Below are positions 8,501-15,272 of a stretch of 17,342 bases of DNA, piece after piece (position 1 is the stretch's first letter; each line of letters begins with the position of its first letter). The notes under the pieces are model-generated. The model saw only the letters and a list, made by a program, of their open reading frames with translations. It did not search any database and was not told where the DNA came from. The DNA comes from CSP1-8 sp049688015. GTDB taxonomy: Bacteria > Desulfobacterota > Deferrimicrobia > Deferrimicrobiales > Deferrimicrobiaceae. A program made the translations under genes and the position numbers. The stretch is from assembly GCA_049688015.1 (NCBI GenBank), contig JBAVJZ010000163.1, positions 1 to 17,342 of the forward strand. Direction: 5' to 3'.

Positions 8501-9884
8501 CGCGGGATATGAGAGGAAAGAGCAGACGGCGGCGGATGCCGAAAAGGCTTCCCTCCTCCTTCTCGACAGGTTCCCTTCCGAGAAGAATGTTACCCTGGCA
8601 TACCGCGCGGCCGCCGACATGCTGGCAGCCGGAGAGTACGAGCGTGCGAACCGGGTTGCCGGGAGAATCGAATCGGATAAATCCACTCCCGCGGCCCTCC
8701 TCCCCAAGGCAATGCTTGTCCAGGCGGAAAGCTACGTGTTCCTCGACGAACCGGCGAGCGCCCGCGGGAAAGCGGATCAGATCCTTGCCTTCGAAAAGGG
8801 GAAAGGGGTGGAGCCCGCGGTATGGGAGAAGGCAAGGGACCTCTTCCTGCTTTCCTCTCTCAAAGAGGTGGAAGCGAAAACGACCTCCCGGGACTACGTC
8901 GGTGCCGCGAAGTTGCTGGAGGATCTGATCGCCCGGTTTCCCGGGGCGCCGGAAGCCCCCGCATATTCCCTCCGCGCCGTGCGATTGTACCGGGAAGGAG
9001 GCGACCTGGAGGGGATGGAAAGGATCGCTTCCCTCTTTCGCCTGCGCTATCCCCGAAGGGAAGAAGGCGTGGAGATCGCGGGCACTCTCGGAGCGTACCT
9101 GGAGGAACGGAAGGAATTCCTGAAGGCAGCCGACGTATACGGCGAAGTCGCCGACCGATTTCCGAAGGATGCGGCAGCGGGGCGGTTTCTTTTCCACTCC
9201 GCACGACTGGCACGGGACCACGGCGATTTGAAAAACGCCCGGATCCGCTTTTCCTCCTACCGGGACCGGTATCCGCAGCCGAGCTGGAGGAACGCCTACG
9301 CTGCCCTCTCGGTAGGGCTCCTCGATTGGGGAACAGGCAACATCAAGACCGCTCTCCGGGAGATGGAAGGGGGGATTCGCCAGGTCGAGGCCGGCATGGA
9401 GGCAGATGCCCCGCGGGAGCTGTTCGAAGTGGAAGGGAAGGCGCAGATCGCCATCGGAGAGTACTGGGCGGACCAGTTCCGCAGCCTGAAGCTCACGGCG
9501 CCACTGGAAAAGAATCTTGCCATCAAGGACCGGTTCTTCCGAAGGTCGCTTCAGGCGTTTGCGAAGGCGGAACAGAAGGCCCCGCTGGAGGTGGCACTGA
9601 ACGCCTCCCAGCTGTCCGGCGATCTTCTGGTCGAATTCGGGCAAGCGATTCTTACCTCCCAGCGGCCTAAAGGGATGAACGAGGAAGAGCGTGCGAGGTA
9701 TGACGCTGCGTTGGCCGCCCGTGCCCGCCCGTTCTTTGAGCGTTCACTGGACTGGTATGTCGGGGCGATCGACCGGCTCGAGGCGGAACGGGGTCCGTCT
9801 GATCTTGCCCTTTCGATCCGCCAGAGGCTGGAAGAGGCGCAGAAACTGCTCGCGAAAATCCCACAGGAACAGGGAGCGCAATGA
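5502..9884 (+). CDS. Giant exported TPR-repeat protein (1460 aa)
   Basis: A 1460-aa protein with an N-terminal signal peptide: basic MKSNSRREPR, a hydrophobic core (about 13-34) and an ASASA-V signal peptidase I site near 40. The rest is mostly alpha-helical repeats of TPR/BamD-YbgF type. Recognisable units include GDAKTALDHFARV (near 180), RGDYDSAVAHLNRAEEDL (near 284), LPAAEDFYKTAARIA (near 724), DYVGAAKLLEDLIARFPG (near 1130), FLKAADVYGEVADRFP (near 1205) and DLKNARIRFSSYRDRYP (near 1245). A more charged, coiled-coil-like region with few repeat signatures lies at about 390-560. Such proteins usually scaffold envelope complexes in the periplasm. It overlaps the DUF192 gene by 23 nt and ends in an ATGA overlap with the next gene, so it is translated with them. 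The size and the AgmX/PglI-tail neighbour recall the large TPR proteins of the Myxococcus Glt machinery, but I cannot show homology by eye. Confidence 0.9.
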   Translation: MKSNSRREPRIPSIIAGCFSILIGSLFASPLPIGTASASAVPSIAAMARLQASPPEEHGKILSLFDGYVSLGLREEAGGYLEQKVHLGQITREDANPLFEKIAVEQSRWDEPSGLVSICEMALRSGSRTPLILYAYGTGLRLAGRLSDARAILSQIPAGDPLHSFALFSIGQIAAEEGDAKTALDHFARVRLLAKDRPHPGALDQRVALSQAEMFLITGHPAEAVPLMEAALRQSKDPFLQIGLAAARGEAISEESALHAEMKAGMPPREGVLLSLLLGGLSRERGDYDSAVAHLNRAEEDLKSALLSGAPPASARLEQYKSQELIERLIADHSALRQQLAVAGRQNTKENRERMVDLLLDILFMDHAISRSIGAMPPAPSLPPVPSPSSRQIEEVFLKIEQVTLGGDTVDGLVNEIGKKIDILQNIGHPMRRYRHLTKLVMSQKETVQIKEAIRKRREAAIAGVTTEDDGGSSQFLKDIGRFLEELESIMGIASDARGFMRNNFDLLKEGEGKGKTVSGEPPGMVADVLAFDNERFASLLPSVQALEKRARIASWERKQQEILLMRPVVLRQLADTFVAQAISLRATMPPGWSSRTRALLDKSVSYLSAQEILPDDKADIAANIGSYLLQGKGAREAHPGSPPGQADREIIAKILPWLEDSGASGGEREKRLYVRASLKLAVGSSDALPAAREFLAKFPSSPLAGDIAVRLGNEAILAGKLPAAEDFYKTAARIARPVSSSIARYMLGWFRYHNGDSEGAVEELAPSLSEASFPCRKLEPFEKSVLTLAARAWMDLPPERLGSYPPVEEGGCGGKLLLNSLGEAEERRGETSRAAVVFDVLAGRFTGDEAALTYEMKSVEDLIRAGKEDEAYSRALTLNEKYGPGSAWAKSHSPAARKAAHEKLAGMLKTLSERKFEEGVLSGKRSTMAAAASGMEQYFSVKGGQSPGSKAELRLKYAIAALKSGDRETGIGLLESLLEEQTSGPIGEKAAILYADTMIAGYERKEQTAADAEKASLLLLDRFPSEKNVTLAYRAAADMLAAGEYERANRVAGRIESDKSTPAALLPKAMLVQAESYVFLDEPASARGKADQILAFEKGKGVEPAVWEKARDLFLLSSLKEVEAKTTSRDYVGAAKLLEDLIARFPGAPEAPAYSLRAVRLYREGGDLEGMERIASLFRLRYPRREEGVEIAGTLGAYLEERKEFLKAADVYGEVADRFPKDAAAGRFLFHSARLARDHGDLKNARIRFSSYRDRYPQPSWRNAYAALSVGLLDWGTGNIKTALREMEGGIRQVEAGMEADAPRELFEVEGKAQIAIGEYWADQFRSLKLTAPLEKNLAIKDRFFRRSLQAFAKAEQKAPLEVALNASQLSGDLLVEFGQAILTSQRPKGMNEEERARYDAALAARARPFFERSLDWYVGAIDRLEAERGPSDLALSIRQRLEEAQKLLAKIPQEQGAQ

Positions 9885-10198
9885 GACGCAGGGGGGTCGT
9901 TTACCGGATCGTGATCGGGATCGTCACGGGGGCTCTTGCCGCCGGAATCTTCCCGCTATCGGGAATGGCCCAGGGACCGGAGGCGGAAACCCCGTCCTTG
10001 AGCATGGAGGAACTGGAAGTGAGAGGCTTCCGGGATAAGCCCGGGCAGCTCTACGTTTCCGTGCCGGACCAGGTCTTCTCCCCCCCTCCGGTCCGATTCG
10101 ATCTTTTCCGGGAAGATCTTGCCAGGCCGATCCTCCCCTGGGAAATTACAGGGGAACATTCCGGAAGGGACCGCTCGAACGCTCCGGGGGAGAAATGA
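9881..10198 (+). CDS. Small exported protein of unknown family
   Basis: A 105-aa protein starting at ATG 9881, which overlaps the TPR stop as ATGA and has AGGGAG 4 nt upstream. Residues 1-30 form a signal peptide (MRRR, hydrophobic 7-26, GMA-Q cleavage), leaving a mature protein of about 75 residues. The mature part contains LEVRGFRDKPGQLYVSVPDQ (45-64), a proline cluster SPPPVRFDLF (67-76) and PILPWEI (83-89), then a polar tail. The block 'RGFRDKPGQLYVSVPDQV' looks like a conserved core, but I cannot assign it to a named family. It has no lipobox. Placement between a periplasmic TPR scaffold and a TonB-like inner-membrane protein suggests a periplasmic linker or stability factor for that complex; this is inference from context only. 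Confidence 0.8.
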   Translation: MRRRGVVYRIVIGIVTGALAAGIFPLSGMAQGPEAETPSLSMEELEVRGFRDKPGQLYVSVPDQVFSPPPVRFDLFREDLARPILPWEITGEHSGRDRSNAPGEK

Positions 10199-10245
10199 TG
10201 AGCGAACAGGGAAGAATTCCGGTCGACTCCCGGAAGGAAGAATGA
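10195..10245 (+). CDS. Possible 16-codon coupling ORF
   Basis: ATG ATG at 10195-10200 opens a 16-codon frame, MMSEQGRIPVDSRKEE, closed by TGA at 10243-10245. Its start overlaps the stop of the small exported protein gene (ATGA at 10195-10198) and its stop overlaps the ATG of the TonB-like gene (ATGA at 10242-10245). GGGGGAG precedes it by 3 nt. It would carry ribosomes across the 43-nt gap. The product has no recognisable features, so a translational bridge is more likely than a functional peptide. A chance open frame of this length is also possible. Confidence 0.35.
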   Translation: MMSEQGRIPVDSRKEE

Positions 10246-11135
10246 ACGGGTTTATCGGCATCGACGATTGGGGGAGAGGGCAGAACCGGCTTGTCCGGTG
10301 GATGATCGGGCTCTCCCTCCTCTTCCATGCGGTGATGGTGCTCCTCGGATTCCTGATATCGTCCTATTTCCCCCCCGGGACGCCGACTTTCCCGGTGGTG
10401 ACGGTCGAGTTGACGGAACCTCCGTTGTCCACTCTTCCGGAGGAGAAACCCGTCGCTCCGCCACCCCCAAGCGTGCCTCCGAAGGACAGCGTCGCTGCCA
10501 AGCCCCGCCCGGTCCCTGCGAAAAAAACGAAGTCGCCCTCCGCGGCGCAAAGATGGCTGCGGAAACTCGACGCGGGATTGCCGAGTATCCCGGATGCTCC
10601 CATAGCCAAGGGCATGGGAAAACCCGGGGGAATACCGGTTCGCCGATGGGCCAACGATGCTTCCCCCCGTCCGGGAGATTTCGCGCCCGCGGTTGCCCCG
10701 GAAAACAGTGCACTCCTCGGTCAGATCTCGAAACTGGAGGGGAAGGTTCGCCAATCCGGAATCGCCGGAGTCGGGACCGGCAAGGAGATCGAGGCGTCGG
10801 TCATGTTCGGCGGGGTGGGATCGTCCCAGGGGGAACCGATCCCGGAATGGATCCGCGACATGATCCGAAGGAAAGTCCTCGGATACCTCCCCGAACTGGA
10901 GGAAGTCTATTCCGCCGCCTACCGCCGCAATCCGAAGTTGCGGGGAAGGCTGGTGGTCCGGTTCCAGGTCGACCCTTCCGGGAAAGTCTCGCGCGCCGAT
11001 CCCGTGGATTCCTCTTTCCGGGACAGCGCTTTCGTCACAAGCATCCTGGAAAAAGTGCGCCGATGGACGTTCGAGCCTACCGAAGGGCGCACCGTTCAGG
11101 TCCTGTATCCTTTTGTTTTTATCGCTCCCTCCTGA
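10242..11135 (+). CDS. TonB-like protein with AgmX/PglI-type C-terminal domain
   Basis: A 297-aa inner-membrane-anchored protein starting at ATG 10242 (AAGGA 3 nt upstream). Residues 1-19 are cytoplasmic and 20-42 form a single TM helix, MIGLSLLFHAVMVLLGFLIS. It contains a His (29) placed as in TonB, where the TM His is needed for coupling to ExbB/ExbD. Residues 43-100 are a Pro/Lys-rich linker for crossing the periplasm, and 200-297 a TonB-like domain. That domain (NPKLRGRLVVRFQVDPSGKVS, DSAFVTSILEKVRRWTF, then VLYPFVF) matches the AgmX/PglI tail of myxobacterial gliding-motility proteins better than classical TonB. This implies a proton-motive-force-driven link from the inner membrane to a periplasmic or outer-membrane partner, such as the TPR protein upstream. 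No ExbB/ExbD pair is visible. An in-frame ATG at 10119 is rejected because it overlaps the previous gene and would hide the TM behind a polar leader. Confidence 0.85.
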   Translation: MNGFIGIDDWGRGQNRLVRWMIGLSLLFHAVMVLLGFLISSYFPPGTPTFPVVTVELTEPPLSTLPEEKPVAPPPPSVPPKDSVAAKPRPVPAKKTKSPSAAQRWLRKLDAGLPSIPDAPIAKGMGKPGGIPVRRWANDASPRPGDFAPAVAPENSALLGQISKLEGKVRQSGIAGVGTGKEIEASVMFGGVGSSQGEPIPEWIRDMIRRKVLGYLPELEEVYSAAYRRNPKLRGRLVVRFQVDPSGKVSRADPVDSSFRDSAFVTSILEKVRRWTFEPTEGRTVQVLYPFVFIAPS

Positions 11136-11139
11136 TCCG

Positions 11140-12702
11140 ATGAATGGCAAGGCGAAGTATTTTCTTCCTTCGATCGGACAATGGCTGTTCCTGACGGTGT
11201 TCCTCACCCTCTCCTTCCATTCGGGATCCACACTCCTGAACGATGCGGATACCGGCTACCACATACGGGCGGGGGAGTATATCCTGAGCACCTTCTCCGT
11301 TCCGGACCACGATATCTTCTCCTTCCTTTCCCCGCCACCGAAGTGGACTGCCCACGAATGGCTTTCCGAAGTGATCATGGGACTGCTGCACCGGGTATTC
11401 GGCCTCACGGGCGTCGTTCTCTTTTTCATCCTGCTCATTTCCCTTGCCTACCCGCTGCTCTTCCGGATGATGCGATCCTGCAGGGGAAATATCGTCGCCG
11501 ATGTCGTGATACTGCTCCTCGTCCTCTTCTCCTCCACCCTGCACTGGTTGGCCAGACCTCATATCTTTTCGTTGATCCTCACCGTGGTCTGGTATCGCCT
11601 CCTGGAGGATTTCCGGAAAGAGGGGAAGAACCGGTTATATCTCCTGCCTCCCCTGATGCTCCTCTGGGTCAACCTGCATGGAGGATTCATGGCGGGGTTC
11701 CTTCTCCTCGCAATTTTTTCCCTTGGCAGTCTGATTGCCTTCCGGTATACCGTCCGCGAGGGGAGAGAACAGGCAAGGCGCAATGTCCTTTTCCTCGGGA
11801 TAACCTTTATCGCGTGTCTTCTCGTTTCCCTGATAAATCCGTACGGGTATCAGATTCTGTTCTTCCCGTTCCGCCTGGTCTCGCAGAAGTTTCTCATGGA
11901 CAACGTGAACGAATTCCTGTCGCCGAATTTTCACCAGGTGATGCCCTTCAAGTATCTCCTGCTCCTGACGATCGCCATCCTCGCCGTTTCCGTGAAGAAA
12001 CTCGATTTCGTCGAGATCTCCCTCCTCCTGATATTCCTGGACATGTCCCTGTATTCCGCGCGATATATCCCTCTTTTCTGCATCGTCACCGCCCCGGTTC
12101 TCGCAAGGCAGGCCGGTACCTTCCTCGCCCGGAGGGAAGGACGGCGATTTTCGGTGTTTCGGAACAAGTCGGATCGCATTGCCGCAACCGATGCTTCGGT
12201 GAAAGGACATGCCTGGGTGATTCTCGGCCTCCTCCTCGTGACGGGGGCCGCGGCCATGGAGAAAATGGAATTCCGGTTCGACAAAACGAAGAAGCCGGTC
12301 GATGCGGTGGAATTTCTGAAAAGGGAACGCATTCCGGGGAACATGTTCAACAACGACGAGTTCGGGGATTATCTGATCTACGCCGCCTATCCCCGGTACA
12401 GAGTTTTTCTCGACGGTCGATCCGACATGTACGGTTCCGGAATAGTGAAGGATTACATGAAGGTCATTGGCCTGGAGACGGGATGGGAGAAAGTGATCGC
12501 GAAGTACGATATCGGCTGGATATTCTTCGATGCGGATTCCCTTCTTTCCCGGATGCTGTACGAACAGAAGGGGTGGCACCTGATCTACGCCGACAAGGTG
12601 GCGAATATATTCGTTGAGAAGATCCCAAAATACCAGGATGTCATCCGCAGGTACGGGGACGTGTCGCCCGTCCTTCCCGCGACCGGGGAAGAGGATCCCT
12701 GA
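11140..12702 (+). CDS. Multi-span GT-C-like membrane protein with C-terminal soluble domain
   Basis: A 520-aa protein from ATG 11140, 4 nt after the TonB-like stop. There is no clear ribosome binding site, so it is probably coupled. After the first span (about 12-28) comes a loop with NDADTGYHIRAGEYIL (34-49), an acidic D-x-D arrangement typical of GT-C membrane glycosyltransferases, then VPDHDIFSF and TAHEWLSE (70-77). Several more spans follow (about 92-108, 120-134, 140-153, 166-200, 217-235, 270-285, 290-303, 309-322, 358-372). Residues about 380-505 are a soluble domain with NDEFGDYLIYAAYPRYRVFLDGRSDMY-type sequence. Such proteins often use polyprenyl-phosphate sugars to decorate lipids, proteins or polysaccharides at the outer face of the inner membrane. 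No activity can be assigned from sequence alone. An in-frame ATG at 11113 lies inside the upstream gene and is less likely. Confidence 0.75.
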   Translation: MNGKAKYFLPSIGQWLFLTVFLTLSFHSGSTLLNDADTGYHIRAGEYILSTFSVPDHDIFSFLSPPPKWTAHEWLSEVIMGLLHRVFGLTGVVLFFILLISLAYPLLFRMMRSCRGNIVADVVILLLVLFSSTLHWLARPHIFSLILTVVWYRLLEDFRKEGKNRLYLLPPLMLLWVNLHGGFMAGFLLLAIFSLGSLIAFRYTVREGREQARRNVLFLGITFIACLLVSLINPYGYQILFFPFRLVSQKFLMDNVNEFLSPNFHQVMPFKYLLLLTIAILAVSVKKLDFVEISLLLIFLDMSLYSARYIPLFCIVTAPVLARQAGTFLARREGRRFSVFRNKSDRIAATDASVKGHAWVILGLLLVTGAAAMEKMEFRFDKTKKPVDAVEFLKRERIPGNMFNNDEFGDYLIYAAYPRYRVFLDGRSDMYGSGIVKDYMKVIGLETGWEKVIAKYDIGWIFFDADSLLSRMLYEQKGWHLIYADKVANIFVEKIPKYQDVIRRYGDVSPVLPATGEEDP

Positions 12703-12825
12703 CGATTACGAGCGGGGAGCGAACCGGGAAACGAAATTGACCGATGCGATCGATTTGCCGGAGGGCATCGGCAAGGGTTTTATCCTGACGGACGTTGACG
12801 ACTGCAGGAATACCGGAGTCTCTCA
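12703..12825 (+). other. 123-nt intergenic gap
   Basis: The only sizeable gap in the forward gene run. It contains a weak hairpin (annotated separately) and a GGAG ribosome binding site at 12815-12818 for the methyltransferase. I see no convincing -35/-10 pair and no coding frame, so a start of a second transcription unit here is possible but unproven. Confidence 0.5.
12755..12781 (+). terminator. Weak hairpin, possible attenuator/terminator
   Basis: TTGCCG (12755-12760) and CGGCAA (12769-12774) form a perfect 6-bp stem around an 8-nt loop. GGGTTTT follows. The T-run is short and separated from the stem by GGG, so intrinsic termination would be inefficient at best. It could split region 3 into two transcription units. 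Confidence 0.25.
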
Positions 12826-13587
12826 ATGGATTTGCGGGAACGAACCGACGCCGACGGGAAACGACATCCCTGGGAACTTTCACGCCTTAAGGCAATCAGG
12901 ACGATATGCAGGCGCATCCCGATTCGTGAAAGGGACCTTCGGGTACTGGATGTCGGGTGCGGAGATGGTTTCGTCAGCCGGGAGCTTGCGAAAGACGGGA
13001 CGATCGGCTTCATTGCCGGCGTCGACATACACCTGTCGGAGCAAGAGATCGTTGCAATGGCGATCGCCGAAAAAGAAGTCGCCTTCTACAACACCTATGG
13101 TGCACTGGATAGAAACGGGTACAACCTCGCACTCCTGATGGATGTCGTGGAACACGTGGAAGAAGATAGGCCGTATCTTAAAGATATCGTCCGCAACTAC
13201 CTCGAGGAAGAGGGATACCTGGTGATTACCGTTCCGGCCTTTCCTTTTCTGTTCGGTTCCCACGATCGTTTTCTGCGCCATCGCCGCCGGTACACCCGGG
13301 CGGGACTCGTGGAACTGGTACGTTCCGCCCACCTGGAATGCCTGTCCTCCGGGTACCTTTTTTTCTCCCTCCTCCCCATTCGATTTCTTTCCTTTTGTTT
13401 CGAAAGATGGTTCCCTTCGAAGAAGGGAAAAATCCACGGTGTCGGTTCCTGGAAACGCGGCGCGATCGTATCGAACGTTTTGGAGTTCCTGCTGGACACG
13501 GATGTCCGTTTCGGAATGGCTTTGCAGAAGGCCGGCATTACGCTTCCCGGCCTCACCGCATGGGCGTTATGCAGAAAACATCGATAA
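12826..13587 (+). CDS. SAM-dependent methyltransferase (class I)
   Basis: A 253-aa cytoplasmic enzyme starting at ATG 12826, with GGAG 7 nt upstream and an in-frame stop shortly before, so the start is well bounded. Motif I is VLDVGCGDGFVS (40-51), the acidic end of strand 2 GVDIH (65-69), and motif IV region LLMDVVEHVEED (103-114). The segment TVPAFPFLFGSHDRFLRHRRRYT (135-157) is typical of a methyltransferase group that accompanies polyprenol-type glycosyltransferases. A hydrophobic stretch (about 176-191) may touch the membrane. The substrate is unknown; a sugar or lipid-linked glycan is likely from the neighbours. Its end overlaps the next gene by 19 nt. Confidence 0.85.
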   Translation: MDLRERTDADGKRHPWELSRLKAIRTICRRIPIRERDLRVLDVGCGDGFVSRELAKDGTIGFIAGVDIHLSEQEIVAMAIAEKEVAFYNTYGALDRNGYNLALLMDVVEHVEEDRPYLKDIVRNYLEEEGYLVITVPAFPFLFGSHDRFLRHRRRYTRAGLVELVRSAHLECLSSGYLFFSLLPIRFLSFCFERWFPSKKGKIHGVGSWKRGAIVSNVLEFLLDTDVRFGMALQKAGITLPGLTAWALCRKHR

Positions 13588-14363
13588 TCGTCCCCTGCTA
13601 CAATGAAGCCGATCGCCTGACGGGCGAGGAATTCGTCCGGGCGACGGAACAGAACGGACAGCTGCATTTCCTTTTTGTCGATGACGGAAGCACCGACGGA
13701 ACGAGGGAAATCCTGGCCGCGGTTTGCCGATCGAATCCCTCGCAGATGTCATGGATTTCGCTCGATAGGAACTCGGGCAAGGCGGAGGCTGTGCGGAAAG
13801 GGATTTTGACGGTCCTGGAATCGGATCCTGAAAATATCGGATATTGGGACGCCGATCTGGCTACCCCCCTCGGGGCGATCCCGAAGTTCTGCGAGATCCT
13901 GGAAAACCGGGAAATCCTTCTTGTCCTGGGCTCCCGCGTGCGGCTCCTCGGACGAAGAATCAAGAGGAAGGCATCGAGGCATTATCTGGGGAGAATATTC
14001 GCTACCCTGGCCAGCCTGATCACGGGTTTGCCGATTTATGACACCCAATGCGGCGCCAAGGTGTTCCGGAACAGGGAAGAGCTGAGAATCGTTTTCGGAA
14101 AACCGTTTCTCGTGAACTGGACGTTCGATGTGGAAATACTGGCACGTTTGCTGATGATCGAGAGGTTTGAGGGATCCCCCCTGCTGGTCCGCTCCACCGT
14201 CGAGTACCCGCTGGAAGAGTGGACCGACGTGCCGGGATCGAAAATGGGATTTTACGATTTCCTTTTGGGGATCACAGAGTTGGGAAAGATAACCTATTAC
14301 CTTCATGCTCCCGGCGCAAGAAACCGTTTTTACAGGCTAAAAAACAAGATTTCGAGCGGATAG
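13569..14363 (+). CDS. Family 2 glycosyltransferase, ALG5/DPM-like
   Basis: A 264-aa GT-A fold enzyme: KTSIIVPCYNEADRL (3-17), VDDGSTDGT (37-45), NSGKAEAVRKG (68-78), YWDADLATPL (92-101, the DXD-type metal and nucleotide-sugar motif) and DTQCGAKVFR (158-167). The DADLATP and DTQCGAKVF motifs are those of dolichyl-phosphate beta-glucosyltransferase/mannosyltransferase-type enzymes, which load a hexose onto a polyprenyl phosphate. No membrane spans are present, unlike GtrB-type relatives. It could supply the lipid-linked sugar used by the GT-C-like proteins in this cluster. ATG 13560 and ATG 13569 are both possible starts; neither has a good ribosome binding site and the gene overlaps the methyltransferase end, so coupling is likely. 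An in-frame ATG at 13338 is rejected as it lies far inside the methyltransferase gene. Confidence 0.88.
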   Translation: MQKTSIIVPCYNEADRLTGEEFVRATEQNGQLHFLFVDDGSTDGTREILAAVCRSNPSQMSWISLDRNSGKAEAVRKGILTVLESDPENIGYWDADLATPLGAIPKFCEILENREILLVLGSRVRLLGRRIKRKASRHYLGRIFATLASLITGLPIYDTQCGAKVFRNREELRIVFGKPFLVNWTFDVEILARLLMIERFEGSPLLVRSTVEYPLEEWTDVPGSKMGFYDFLLGITELGKITYYLHAPGARNRFYRLKNKISSG

Positions 14364-14371
14364 ACGCGGTG

Positions 14372-15271
14372 ATGAAAATTACGGATTCCCAAATCGTTCC
14401 CCACATGGAAACGCTTCGCGGACGGGCGCTTTCCGGCGGGGGATTTTCCAACAGGCCGGCAGGAGAATATCGCGCCGACGCCACGGCTTGGGCGGCAATG
14501 GCACTGGCCGCTACCGGGATGGAAGAGGGCCTCCTCGGAGAGGCACGGGACAGGATTGCCGGCGAACAGCAGGAAGACGGACGGGTGAGCGTATCCCCGG
14601 AGCATCCGGAGGCCTTCTGGCCCACCCCGTTGGCGGTTCTGGCATGGGAGGGCTCGCCAGCGCATCGCGAAACGCAATTCCGCGCGATTGCGTTCCTTGA
14701 GAAAACGACCGGCCGTCACTTCGTGAAAGATCCTGAGGCACCCGTCAAGCACGACACCTCGGTAAAAGGTTGGCCCTGGATCGCCGGTTCCCACTCCATG
14801 GTCGAGCCCACGGCCCTTTCCTTGATTGCCCTCCGGACCGCGGGGCAAGGCGAAAACGGGCGGACGCGGGAGGCCATACGGATGCTGATGGACCGGCAGC
14901 TGTCCGCGGGGGGGTGGAACTACGGCAACACCTCCGTTTACGGACAGGAACTGTATCCCCAGCCCGAAAACACGGGGATTGCGCTCGATGCCCTGGCCGG
15001 CCGGGTGTCGCAGAACGACGTTGCCCGAAGCCTGCGATATCTGGAAGAGCGGCTCAAGCATGTACGGGCACCGCTGTCCCTCGGCTGGGGGCTGCTCGGT
15101 CTCGGGGCCTGGGGGGCGCGACCGGGAAACGCAAGGCTCTGGTTGCGGGAAAGCATTGAACTCCAGAGAAAATACGGCCCTTACGATACGACGCTTCTGT
15201 CCCTGCTTCTGCTTTCCTTCCTGGCGACCGGCGGACTGGAAAGCGTCGTAGGAAGACAGGGGACACGTTAA
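14372..15271 (+). CDS. Prenyltransferase/squalene-oxidase-repeat-like alpha-toroid protein
   Basis: A 299-aa protein from ATG 14372, 8 nt after the glycosyltransferase stop. It shows the alternating helix pattern of the alpha/alpha toroid seen in terpene cyclases and protein prenyltransferase beta subunits: YRADATAWAAMALAATG (33-49), GEQQEDGRVSV (64-74), FWPTPLAVLAWEG (82-94), SMVEPTALSLIALRTAG (142-158), RQLSAGGWNYGN (175-186, a QW-like repeat), and PQPENTGIALDALAG (196-210). At about 300 residues it is half the size of a squalene-hopene cyclase, and I do not see the cyclase DXDD catalytic motif. It has no signal peptide or TM span, so it is probably cytoplasmic. A binding or processing role on a prenyl or glycan substrate is possible; enzyme activity is not supported by visible residues. 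Confidence 0.75.
   Translation: MKITDSQIVPHMETLRGRALSGGGFSNRPAGEYRADATAWAAMALAATGMEEGLLGEARDRIAGEQQEDGRVSVSPEHPEAFWPTPLAVLAWEGSPAHRETQFRAIAFLEKTTGRHFVKDPEAPVKHDTSVKGWPWIAGSHSMVEPTALSLIALRTAGQGENGRTREAIRMLMDRQLSAGGWNYGNTSVYGQELYPQPENTGIALDALAGRVSQNDVARSLRYLEERLKHVRAPLSLGWGLLGLGAWGARPGNARLWLRESIELQRKYGPYDTTLLSLLLLSFLATGGLESVVGRQGTR
15258..15263 (+). promoter_or_regulatory. Ribosome binding site for the DUF362 gene
   Basis: AGGGGA 9 nt before ATG 15273. It supports this start, which also places the twin-arginine motif at residues 15-16 as expected for a Tat signal. Confidence 0.6.
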
Positions 15272-15272
15272 A

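Noticed and set aside
7281..9644. A 787-codon open frame on the minus strand opposite the TPR gene
   Set aside because: It is fully antisense to a forward frame with clear TPR repeats and a signal peptide. Its translation is rich in Arg/Gly/Pro without domains, as expected for shadow frames in GC-rich DNA.
10119..10241. Upstream in-frame start for the TonB-like protein
   Set aside because: The extension overlaps the preceding gene, is polar and lacks a good ribosome binding site. ATG 10242 has AAGGA and places the TM helix near the N-terminus.
13338..13568. Upstream in-frame start for the family 2 glycosyltransferase
   Set aside because: The added 77 residues are a frame-shifted reading of the methyltransferase gene. 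The GT fold begins directly at KTSIIVPCYNE.
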